Shown here: positions 12,038-23,758 of the stretch, in pieces | Layout of the letters: each line of letters opens with the position of its first letter | Numbering within the stretch: the stretch's first letter is position 1 | NCBI GenBank assembly: GCA_023935145.1 | Contig: CM043703.1 | Span: 23,757,727 to 23,821,726, forward strand | Direction: 5' to 3' | Source of the DNA: Bretschneidera sinensis | Taxonomy: Eukaryota; Streptophyta; Magnoliopsida; Brassicales; Akaniaceae | DNA length: 64,000 nt | The notes under the pieces: generated by a model | Told to the model about the DNA's origin: nothing | What the model saw: only the letters and a program-made list of their open reading frames with translations | The model's database searches: none | Translations under genes and position numbers: made by a program

Positions 12038-14242
12038 GAATATGTGGCTCAATCAACTAATCAACTGCAAGTTATAAGCGTATATTGATAATGTTTTTGC
12101 TTCTATGAAGCGAAAATGTGTCATAACATAATTTGATTATATTTTCTAGATACAAAAGAGACCAAATGGATCAAGATGTGTTAGGTTTGGTCAAACCCAT
12201 GAAAAAGAAAAAAGAGACGTCCGTGGTTATGTTTGGTGTTTTAATGGGGTACAAAAACCGGAAAGGAAAATAAAAAGTTTTCCTCTTCTTCTTTTGCAGT
12301 CGTGGCAGCTGCAGAAGGTTTATTCACTTTTGACAAGGTAGAAAATTATAATAAAGGAAATTGTTTCCTTTTCTTCGAGCAAAGGAAAGAAAAAGATACA
12401 ACAATTTAGGGTTTACAATTTTTGACATAATTCAATGAAGTAAAATGTCTATTATTGTTTTTTACACGAGATGATGTTATTAAATTGTTGGAGGAATTAA
12501 GTTTTGGTAAAAACTTGAGATATAATATTATTATCATTATCTTTACAAGGTTATTGCTCTATTTATCTTGTAGTTTTTTCCCTATAAATTAATTGAATGT
12601 TTTTCACATAAATTTTTCTTGTTTTTGGTAGTTTATTTTATTTGGTCTTTTGTTACTTCTCCACATTGTTTGCGTTAAGGTCAGAAATACTTCACACTGG
12701 AAAATCTTATGAACACATGCTTAATTGATATGCATGGGCACCGATATAACTCAAAAGCTTAAGCTCATTAGTCTTTAACTTAAACCATTTACATAAGTCA
12801 CTCTTATTTTTTCTTCTTTTGGATGTGGGATAACTCACATATGGATATCGCAACAAATCTCTCTCCATCATGTGTGAGTTATTGTAACAACACATCTCGG
12901 GTTGGCCACCGCCGAGATGGTGTTATCACATTTTGAAAATCCCAGCACGACACATATATGCAACAATAAAAATAATACTTACAGAACTTCTTTTATATCA
13001 ATCATCAACCCTCAACATGGGAGATACATCAATATGATATTAACGTAAACATAATATTAACTTAAAAATAATATGAATGTTTACAAAAAAATTGTTATTT
13101 TATTTTCTCACTAGTATGAGGATGTTGACATGTACGTGGCTTACAGAAAATGATTTCGTCTAAATCTCAACTCACCAAACTATTTGTCATGTCTGCTACA
13201 TGAAATAATTGTACAATGAGGGGTGAGCTTCACAAGCTCAGTGAACTAAATTTACTAGAAGTACTCAATCTATATAATTAGTCATTCAATATTTTATTAT
13301 TTATATTTCATACAACTTGATACAAGCATTCTAATATCACTACACATATCATAAGTCTCATTCTCTATCAATCTCTTCTTCTTATTTATTGGTTCACCTT
13401 AAGTCCATCAATTATCTCAACATTACCTCGTAATGAGGTTCATATCATAAGATTTACCATTTAAATGGTTCTTATCACCATAACTGTCTCTCTGTGAGAA
13501 TCATCTATTTTTAAATGAATTCACAATAACACCCCACACATCAACATTTCAATAATGCAAGCAATAATTAAAACCGATGCAATGCATGAATTATTATTAT
13601 AGGAACATCTTCTCACATGTCGACACGTTTTTATTTTAGACCGACTGCCTTCTTGGTTCTTTCAGTCTCATTTAGACCAGCTGCCTTTTTGGTTCTTTTC
13701 TTTATCGCTTGTCCCAGCTGTCCCAGTATTTATTTCTAACATATATTGGCTGTCATGGTGTCTCTTTTATTTCCCGCACATACTGACTGTCATGGTTTTT
13801 CAATTAGACCGACTGCCTTCCCGGATCTTTTCTTTTCATTTAATGCATATGCATATGAACAATGATATAAAATATGCATTTGAACAATAAAATAAAAAAT
13901 AAAAATAAAACATTATTTCAAATATTTAATTATTGGCTATCTTAATTTTTCTCATATTATATAAAAAAAATTCGACAAAATTCCCCTTATCCCAAATCAC
14001 ATCAAATCATTAATTTTGTCAAGATTCACTAAATTTCATCTAAATTACATCAAATCATCCATCAAAGCTTGTCAAGATCCACTAAATTTCATCTCCTCAT
14101 AATTTGTATCAAAAATCAACCATAGCTCTTCAAGAATTTCACTTATCGCTTTTATTATTAAATCAACTTATTATTTCAAAATATTATTTCTCACGTAATA
14201 ATTTCTTCAATTCTTCATAAACCACACTTTTGAAAATTCTCT
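12038..14242. repeat. Array unit 3 (type A)
   Basis: Almost identical to unit 1, with the same TCAAACCC, GTCCGTGG and CACCGCCGAG variants. It differs at scattered single bases, for example GAACACATG in place of GAATACATG. Confidence 0.85.
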
Positions 14243-16449
14243 GAATATGTGGCTCAATCAACTAATCAACTGCAAGTTATAAGCGTATATTGGTAATGTT
14301 TTTGCTTCTATGAAGCGAAAATGTGTCATAACATAATTTGATTATATTTTCTAGATACAGAAGAGACCAAATAGATCAAGATGTGTTAGGTTTGGTCCAA
14401 CCCATGAAAAAGAAAAAAGAGACGTTCGTGGTTATGTTTGGTGTTTTAATGGGGTACAAAAACCGAAAAGGAAAATAAAAAGTTTTCCTCTTCTTCTTTT
14501 GCAGTCGTGGCAGCTGCAGAAGGTTTATTCACTTTTGATAAGGTAGAAAATTATAATAAAGGAAATTGTTTCCTTTTCTTCGAGCAAAGGAAAGAAAAAG
14601 ATACAACAATTTAGGGTTTACAATTTTTGACAGAATTCAATGAAGTAAAATGTCTATTATTGTTTTTTACACGAGATGATGTTATTAAATTGTTGGAGGA
14701 ATTAAGTTTTGGTAAAAACTTGAGATATAATATTATTATCATTATCTTTACAAGGTTATTGCTCTATTTATCTTGTAGTTTTTTCCCTATAAATTAATTG
14801 AATGTTTTTCACATAAATTTTTCTTGTTTTTGGTAGTTTATTTTATTTGGTCTTTTGTTACTTCCCCACATTGTTTGCGTTAAGGTCAGAAATACTTCAC
14901 ACTGGAAAATCTTATGAATACGTGCTTAATAGATATACATGGGCACCGATATGACTCAAAAGCTTAAGCTCATTAGTCTTTAACTTAAACCATTTACATA
15001 AGTCACTCTTATTTTTTCTTCTTTTGGATGTGGGATAACTTACATATGGATATCGCAACAAATCTCTCTCCATCATGTGTGAGTTATTGTAACAACACAT
15101 CTCTGGTTGGCCAACCCCGAGATGGTGTTATCACATTTTGAAAATCCCAGCACGACACATATATGCAACAATAAAAATAATACTTACAGAACTTCTTTTA
15201 TATCAATTATCAACCCTCAACATGGGAGATACATCAATATGATATTAACGTAAACATAATATTAACTTAAAAATAATATGAATGTTTACAAAAAAATTGT
15301 TATTTTATTTTCTCACTAGTATGAGGATGTTGACATGTACGTGGCTTACAGAAAATGATTTCGTCTAAATCTCAACTCACCAAACTATTTGTCATGTCTG
15401 CTACATGAAATAATTGTACAATGAGGGGTGAGCTTCACAAGCTCAGTGAACTAAATTTACTAGAAGTACTCAATCTATATAATTAGTCATTCAATATTTT
15501 ATTATTTATATTTCATACAACTTGATACAAGCATTCTAATATCACTACACATATCATAAGTCTCATTCTCTATCAATATCTTCTTCTTATTTATTGGTTC
15601 ACCTTAAGTCCATCAATTATCTCAACATTACCTCGTAATGAGGTTCATATCATAAGATTTACCATTTAAATGGTTCTTATCACCATAACTGTCTCTCTGT
15701 GAGAATCATCTATTTTTAAATAAATTCACAATAACACCCCACACATCAACATTTCAATAATGCAAGCAATAATTAAAACCGATGCAATGCATGAATTATT
15801 ATTATAGGAACATCTTCTCACATGTCGACACGTTTTTATTTTAGACCGACTGCCTTCCCGGTTCTTTCAATCTCATTTAGACCAGCTGCCTTTTTGGTTC
15901 TTTTCTTTATCGCTTGTCCCAGCTGTCACAGTATTTATTTCCAACATATATTGGCTGTCATGGTGTCTCTTTTATTTCCCGCACATACTGACTGTCATGG
16001 TTTTTCAATTAGACCGGCTGCCTTCCCGGATTTTTTCTTTTCATTTAATGCATATGCATATGAACAATGATATAAAATATGCATTTGAACAATAACGTAA
16101 AAAATAAAAATAAAACATTATTTCAAATATTTAATTATTGGCTATCTTAATTTTTCTCAAATTATATAAAAAAATTCGACAAAATTCCCCTTATCCCAAA
16201 TCTCATCAAATCATTAATTTTGTCAATATTCACTAAATTTTGTCTCAAATTACATCAAATCATCCATCAAAGCTTGTCAAGATCCACTAAATTTCATCTC
16301 CTCATAATTTGTATCAAAAATCAACCATAGCTCTTCAAGAATTTCACTTTATCGCTTTTATTATTAAATCAACTTATTATTTCAAAATATTATTTCTCAC
16401 GTAATAATTTCTTCAATTCTTCATAAACCACACTCTTTGAAAATTCTCT
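14243..16449. repeat. Array unit 4 (type B)
   Basis: Almost identical to unit 2, sharing TCCAACCC, CCAACCCCGAG, CTGTCACAG and the 82-codon open frame in the core. A few indels are visible, for example CACTTTATCGC. Confidence 0.85.
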
Positions 16450-18655
16450 GAATATGTGGCTCAATCAACTAATCAACTGCAAGTTATAAGCGTATATTGA
16501 TAATGTTTTTGCTTCTATGAAGCGAAAATGTGTCATAACATAATTTGATTATATTTTCTAGATACAAAAGAGACCAAATAGATCAAGATGTGTTGGGTTT
16601 GGTCCAACCCATGAAAAAGAAAAAAGAGACGTTCGTGGTTATGTTTGGTGTTTTAATGGGGTACAAAAACCGAAAAGGAAAATAAAAAGTTTTCCTCTTC
16701 TTCTTTCGCAGTCGTGGTAGCTGCAGAAGGTTTATTCACTTTTGATAAGGTAGAAAATTATAATAAAGGAAATTGTTTCCTTTTCTTCGAGCAAAGGAAA
16801 GAAAAAGATACAACAATTTAGGGTTTACAATTTTTGACAGAATTCAATGAAGTAAAATGTCTATTATTGTTTTTTACACGAGATGATGTTATTAAATTGT
16901 TGGAGGAATTAAGTTTTGGTAAAAACTTGAGATATAATATTATTATCATTATCTTTACAAGGTTATTGCTCTATTTATCTTGTAGTTTTTTCCCTATAAA
17001 TTAATTGAATGTTTTTCACATAAATTTTTCTTGTTTTTGGTAGTTTATTTTATTTGGTCTTTTGTTACTTCCCCACATGGTTTGCGTTAAGGTCAGAAAT
17101 ACTTCACACTGGAAAATCTTATGAATACGTGCTTAATAGATATACATGGGCACCGATATGACTCAAAAGCTTAAGCTCATTACTCCTTAACTTAAACCAT
17201 TTATATAAGTCACTCTTACATTTTCTTCCTTTGGATGTGGGATAACTCACATATGGATATCGCAACAAATCTCTCCCATCATGTGTGAGTTATTGTAACA
17301 ACACATCTCTGGTTGGCCACCCCCGAGATGGTGTTATCACATTTTGAAAATCCCAGCACGACACATATATGCAACAATAAAAATAATACTTACAGAACTT
17401 CTTTTATATCAATCCTCAACCCTCAACAGAGAAGATACATCAATATGATATTAACGTAAACATAATATTAACTTAAAAATAATATGAATGTTCACAAAAA
17501 AATTGTTATTTTATTTTCTCACTAGTATGAGGATGTTGACATGTACGTGGCTTACAGAAAATGATTTTGTCTAAATCTCAACTCACCAAACTATTTGTCA
17601 TGTCTGCTACATGAAATAATTGTGCAATGAGGGGTGAGCTTCACAAGCTCAGTGAACTAAATTTACTAGAAGTACTCAATCTATATAATTAGTCATTCAA
17701 TATTTTATTATTTATATTTCATACAACTTGATACAAGCATTCTAATATCACTACACATATCATAAGTCTCATTCTCTATCAATCTCTTCTTCTTATTTAT
17801 TGGTTCACCTTAAGTCCATCAATTATCTCAACATTACCTCGTAATGAGGTTCATATCATAAAATTTACCATTTAAATGGTTCTTATCACCATAACTGTCT
17901 CTCTGTGAGAATCATCTATTTTTAAATAAATTCACAATAACACCCCACACATCAACATTTCAATAATGCAAGCAATAATTAAAACCGATGCAATGCATGA
18001 ATTATTATTATAGGAACATCTTCTCACATGTCGACACGTTTTTATTTTAGACCGACTGCCTTCTCGGTTCTTTCAGTCTCATTTAGACCAGCTGCCTTTT
18101 TGGTTCTTTTCTTTATCGCTTGTCCCAGCTGTCCCAGTATTTATTTCTAACATATATTGGCTGTCATGGTGTCTCTTTTATTTCCCGCACATACTGACTG
18201 TCATGGTTTTTCAATTAGACCAGCTGCCTTCCCGGATCTTTTCTTTTCATTTAATGCATATGCATATGAACAATGATATAAAATATGCATTTGAACAATA
18301 ACATAAAAAATAAAAATAAAACGTTATTTCAAATATTTAATTATTAGCTATCTTAATTTTTCTCAAATTATATAATAAAAATTCAACTAAATTCCCCTTA
18401 TCCCAAATCACACCAAATCATTAATTTTGTCAAGATTCACTAAATTTTGTCTCAAATTACATCAAATCATCCATCAAAACTTGTCAAGATCCACTAAATT
18501 TCATCTCCTCATAATTCGTATCAAAAATCAACCATAGCTCTTCAAGAATTTCACTTATCGTTTTTATTATTAAATCAACTCATTATTTCAAAATATTATT
18601 TCTCACGTAATAATTTCTTCAATTCTTCATAAATCACACTCTTTAAAAATTCTCT
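16450..18655. repeat. Array unit 5 (B-like)
   Basis: It carries B-type GTCCAACCC and GTTCGTGG but has its own variants (TTGGGTTTGG, CCACCCCCGAG, AACAGAGAAGATAC). It is more diverged than units 1-4 are within each pair. Confidence 0.8.
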
Positions 18656-21270
18656 GAATATGTGGCTCAATCAACTAATCAACTGCAAGTTATAAGTGTA
18701 TATTGATAATGTTTTTGCTTCTATGAAGCGAAAATGTGTCATAACATAATTTGATTATATTTTCTAGATACAAAAGAGACCAAATGGATCAAGATGTGTT
18801 AGGTTTGGTCCAACCCATGAAAAAGAAAAAGGAGACGTTCGTGGTTATGTTTGGTGTTTTAATGGGGTACAAAAACCGGAAAGGAAAATAAAAAGTTTTC
18901 CTCTTCTTCTTTTGCAGTCGTGGCAGCTGCAGAAGGTTTATTCACTTTTGACAAGGTAGAAAATTATAATAAAGGAAATTGTTTCCTTTTCTTTGAGAAA
19001 ATGAAAGAAAAAGATACAACAATTTAGGGTTTACAATTTTTGACAGAATTCAATGAAGTAAAATGTCTATTATTGTTTTTTACACAAGATGATGTTATTA
19101 AATTGTTGGAGGAATTAAGTTTTGGTAAAAAACTTGAGATATAATATTATTATCGTTATTTTTACAAGGTTATTGCTCTATTTGTCTTCTACTTTTTTCC
19201 CTATAAATTAATTGAATGTTTTTCACATAAATTTTTCTTGTTTTTGGTAGTTTATTTTATTTGGTCTTTTGTTATTTCCGCACATCGTTTGTGTTAAGGT
19301 CAGAAAGACTTCACACTAGAAAATCATATGAACACGTGCTTAATAGATATGCATGGGCACCGATATGACTCAAAAACTTAAGCTCATTAGTCTTTAACCT
19401 AAACCATTTATATAAATCACTCTTATTTTTACTTCTTTTAGATGTGGGATAACTCACATATGGATATCGCAACAAATCTCCCCCATCAGGTGTGAGTTAT
19501 TGTAACGACCCACTCAAGTTGGCCACCCCCGAGACGGTATCATCACATTTTGAAAATCCCAGCACAACATTTATATACAACAATAAAAATAATACTAACA
19601 GAACTTCTTTTACATCAATCCTCAACCCTCAACAGAGAAGATACATCAATATGATATCAACTTAAACATAATATACAACATAAAATACATGAATGTTTAC
19701 AAATAAATTTTTATTTTATTTTCTCACTGGTATGAGGATGTTGACATGTACGTGGCTTACAGAAAATTATTTCGTCTAAATCTCAACCCACCAAACTATT
19801 TGTCATGTCTGCTACCTGAAATCATTGTACAATGAAAGGTGAGCTTTACAAGCTCAGTGAATAAAATTTACTAGAAGAACTCAATCTATATAAATAGACT
19901 TCCAATATATTATTATTTATATTTCATACAACTTGATACAAGCATTCTAATATCACTACACATATCATAAGTCTCATTCTCTATCAATCTTTTCTTCTTA
20001 TTTATTGGTTCACCTTAAGCCCATCAATTATCTCAACATTACCTCGTAATGAGGTTCATATCATAAAATTTACCATTTAAATGGTTCTTATCACCATAAC
20101 TGTCTCTCTGTGAGAATCATCCTTCTTTAAATAAATTCACAATAACACCCCACACATCAGCATTTCAATAATGCAAGCAATAATTAAAACAAATGCAATG
20201 CATGAATTATTATTATGGGAACATCTTCCCATATGTCGACATGTTTTTTATCATAGACCAGCTACCTTCCCAGTTCTTTCATTCTCATTTAGACCAGCTA
20301 CCTTTTCGGTTCTTTTTTTTACAACTTGTCCCGGTTGTCACGGTATTTATTTCCAGCATATATTGGCTGTCACGGTATCCCTTTATTTCCAGTACATACT
20401 GACTGTCACGGTTTTTCAATTAGACCGGTTGTCCTCTTGGTTCTTTTCTTTTCATTTAATGCATATGCATATGAACAATTATACGAAATATGCATTTGAA
20501 CAATAACATAAAAAAACAAACATGAATTCAAATATTTACTTTTTCGCTATCCTAATTTTTCTAAAATTATAAAAAAAAAATTCGACTAAATTGCCCTCAT
20601 CCCAAATCACATCAAATCATTAAGCTTGTCAAGATTCACTAAATTTCATCTCAAATTACATCAAATCATCCATCAAAGCTTGTCAAGATCCACTAAATTT
20701 CATCTCCTCATAATTCGTATAAAAACATCAACCTTAGCTCATAAAGAATTTCACTTATCGCTTTTATTATTAAATTAACTTATTATTCCAAAATATTATT
20801 TCTCACGTAATAATTTTCTGCACATCCAAAATTCATATCATACCAATCCATCAATTTTTCATCTACCAACAAAGTATAAGCTAATAATTTATTTTAATAT
20901 TATCTCTAGATATTTCATTTTTTATTTAGATTACTTAAAGTAAATCTAATTCACCACGTAGCACTTAAAGTTACCCGTGGATCACCTCCTTGCCTTATCC
21001 GTTCCTCTCAGAAATTTCTCCAGGTTGCTGATCGTCAACACTTGACATAATATTTGCATTAAATTTTTATTTATTTCTTCAATTCCTCATAAACCACACC
21101 CTTTGAAAATTCCCGCTTTGAATTTCGGGAAATTTCATCTACACTAAAAATTCAAAAATAAACATTATGTTATTACCTTCTGTTTTTCTGATAGCTTTTC
21201 GTGACTCTCTATAAAATTCCACAGTAAACCCCTTCAAAATTTTGCTCTTTTAACATTTCTTTCGGTTCCC
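18656..21270. repeat. Array unit 6 with complete E1 core (type C)
   Basis: This is the most diverged unit. It keeps about 240 bp (roughly 20818-21060, including GGATCACCTCCTTGCC) that is missing from units 1-5. It continues past GAAAATTCCCGC to the core end GGTTCCCAAG instead of re-joining the spacer. It therefore looks like the ancestral right-hand edge of the array. The core starts at about 19502 with TGTAACGACCCACTC. Confidence 0.8.
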
Positions 21271-21945
21271 AAGTGTTTAAAGAAATAGAGTAATATAAGG
21301 AAGATTAAAAGAAATTTGGTAAGTATAGTATTAACGTTTACATATTGGATATATATAAAAAATTTGAGATTGGTGGCAACCAAAGGCAAAAGCCTTCTCA
21401 GCATTTTAACTTCCCAAGCCTCCATGTTTCCTTGCACTTGTAACACATGCATGCTTTCAATTTTCATTTGGCAGGAGGTGCTGCCACTTGCTGCCATGTT
21501 TCTGTGGTTTTTTTTTTTTTTTTTTTAAAATTTCTTTTCTTCTTCACACTGGACCTGTCTAAATTTTTTTATTTTTCCATTTTCTTTGTTATTACGCCCT
21601 CATGCATCCATTTTTTTTCAAAAGAATTATTTTATTCAATACTAAATTCTTCGCGTAAATATATTATTTTAATTTCTTTTCATATTTATTATCTTACTTC
21701 TTTACCCTTACTTTACTATTACGAGTATTACAGTTATATACCAAACTTCATCTTGAATGGAACCATTGGTCACACGATAAACATGAAGTCCTCTATAAGA
21801 CAAACTATATTATAGGGAACCTTAAAGGTTTTCCAAGAAACCGTAGGCACACAAACTTTTCATTCACAAACTCAACCATGAGGCAGACAGTGGGTGATAT
21901 ACCATCATGACCTGCTCGAATCAGGCTCCCATTCCACTTGTTAAG

Positions 21946-22380
21946 GTCGAAAGTACCTCACACATGAGAGATCATAGAAACACTTGCTTAATACACACAG
22001 ATGGACACTAATATGACTCAAAAGATTATGCTAATGAGTCTTGGGCTAAAACCATTTATATAAGTCACTATTTCTTTTATTTCTTTTAGATGTGGGATAA
22101 CTCACATTTGGATATCCCAACAGTTAGGTTGTGATTGATATTTATAACTGTGATCTTTGCTTTAAAACATTAATACTTTGGATATGGTTGATTTATAATG
22201 TTTTTCAACAAGTGGTATCAGAGCACATGTGAGTATCCCACATTAGAAAGAAATAAAATTAAGATTGGGCTATATACAAGGTTTAGGCTCAAAACTCTTG
22301 AGTTGAAGCTTTTGAGTCATATTGGTACCCATCCATGTCTATCAAGCTTGTGTTCTTATGATCTCTCACCATGTGAAGTA
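21946..22380. repeat. Foldback pair with tRNA-iMet primer-site match, block B
   Basis: The minus-oriented arm (21946-22121) and plus-oriented arm (22213-22380) are inverted copies. TGGTATCAGAGC at 22213-22224 is a perfect match to the usual primer-binding site for plant initiator Met-tRNA, and it directly follows TTTTTCAACAAG. This suggests a decayed non-coding LTR element. No partner LTR is seen downstream, so that assignment is tentative. Confidence 0.55.
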
Positions 22381-22627
22381 CTCCTGACATTAACAAGTGG
22401 TATATCAAAGCCTGGTTCAAGTTGTGTAACGCCCACGATATGCCCCGTGGTTGAGTATGTGGATGAGAAGTTTTTGTATGCGCGTCCACAGTTTCTTGGA
22501 ATACTGTCATGTGTGTCCCTTATAATACAGTTTGCCCCGTTGAGGACTTCTTGCTGGTTGTGTGAAAAGTTGTTCCATTCGAAGGGATTTTGGTTTATAA
22601 CTCACACGTGAGGGAGCGATTTTTTTC

Positions 22628-22800
22628 GGATATCCACATGTGAGTATCCCACATCATAAAGAAATAAAATAATAATAATAATAATTGACTATATACATGG
22701 TTTTGACCCAAGGCTCTTGACCTTAAGCTTTTGAGTCGTATCGGTGCCCATCCATATCTATCAAACTTGTGTTTGTGTGATCTCCCGTAATGTGAAGATA
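22628..22800 (+). repeat. Third arm of the dispersed repeat family, block B
   Basis: It starts GGATATCCACATGTGAGTATCCCACATC and includes an AAT microsatellite-like run near 22672. Landmarks match 3567-3740. Confidence 0.5.
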
Positions 22801-23318
22801 CCATGCCCTTAACATATATGTATGATCCCGTTGAGGTTGCTCAGCCGAGTGACAAGTCCAATAAATGGGAAAAAATGAATAGGAAGATAGTTTGTGGCAT
22901 TTGGTAATCGATAGACCTCAATGCCTTCCATTATATTGTCGAAGAAACAAACGAAAAAGTTTATTTAAAGCAAATTAGAATCGCTTAATGAGAGAAATGA
23001 GATACATAACAATGATTTGGTGATGACAAAGGCTGTGAACTGTAAGTGCAATAACGAACAATCCATTGCAGAAATTTGCTTGTTTATCAAGACCTTGTAA
23101 ATCGTACAATGAAATTAGAGTTGATTGATACAAGTATTTTTTTTTTTGGGTACTTCAATTGATAGCTGGAACGTTTCGATGGTATCGCTTAGTAACTTTG
23201 ATTAGAATGTTGTGCTCAATTTGTGTATGGTCAACAACTGTATGTTCAGGAATGGGACTCGTAGAAATTATTCAAATTAACACAGATAATGAGAAAGCTC
23301 TTATCACAAAGAATGGTG

Positions 23319-23419
23319 AAATTCTTGGGTGCACCGGGTCCATGTCAACCATCCATCAAAAGAGAAAATGACTCTCTCTTGATGGACGGATGACATATAC
23401 CCGATGCACCCAAGAATTT
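23319..23419. mobile_element. Small MITE-like hairpin, block B
   Basis: AAATTCTTGGGTGCACCGGG and its near-complement CCCGATGCACCCAAGAATTT bound a 101-bp foldback with arms of about 41 bp and a loop of about 19 bp. It lies about 340 bp downstream of the glucanase stop codon. It is shorter and more symmetrical than the copy at 4143-4259. Confidence 0.55.
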
Positions 23420-23758
23420 CTCCTGAGAATGGGGTACAAGTAAGGACATGAAAACTAAAGGACATGAAAACTAAAGGTTATGGCAAATCTAAAGACAAGT
23501 CGAAATCTCTAAAGATAAAGTGAGACATTATTACTAAAATAAATTAAGTTATTTCAAGAGAAATTTTAAAAGCACGGGAAGGGGAAGAATAAAAAGATCA
23601 TCATTAATTATAACCAGGTTTTCATCCAATAAATTATAATTAATTAACAAAAATAGTGTGTCTCATTTTTCATTTGGATCTCAACAGTAATAATAACATC
23701 TTTCTGAGTAAAATTACAATCATCTAGCGCTTGGAACAGTTGCTGGTGCTGGCATTGT

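Larger units (their letters stand above)
7627..21112. repeat. Tandem array of six about 2.2-kb units
   Basis: Every unit begins GAATATGTGGCTCAATCAAC, at 7627, 9832, 12038, 14243, 16450 and 18656, giving periods of 2205-2207 bp for the first five. Each holds about 0.64 kb of spacer, a 0.2-kb arm of the dispersed repeat family, and about 1.36 kb of the LTR-like core E1. Units 1 and 3 share diagnostic variants, and units 2 and 4 share another set, so a 4411-bp dimer was duplicated. Unit 5 is B-like and unit 6 is the most diverged. No unit carries a convincing coding sequence. Confidence 0.93.

Noticed and set aside
22213..22224. Cassandra-type TRIM with 5S rRNA promoter
   Set aside because: The iMet primer site fits, but no 5S-like promoter motif is present in the neighbouring sequence and no second LTR was found.
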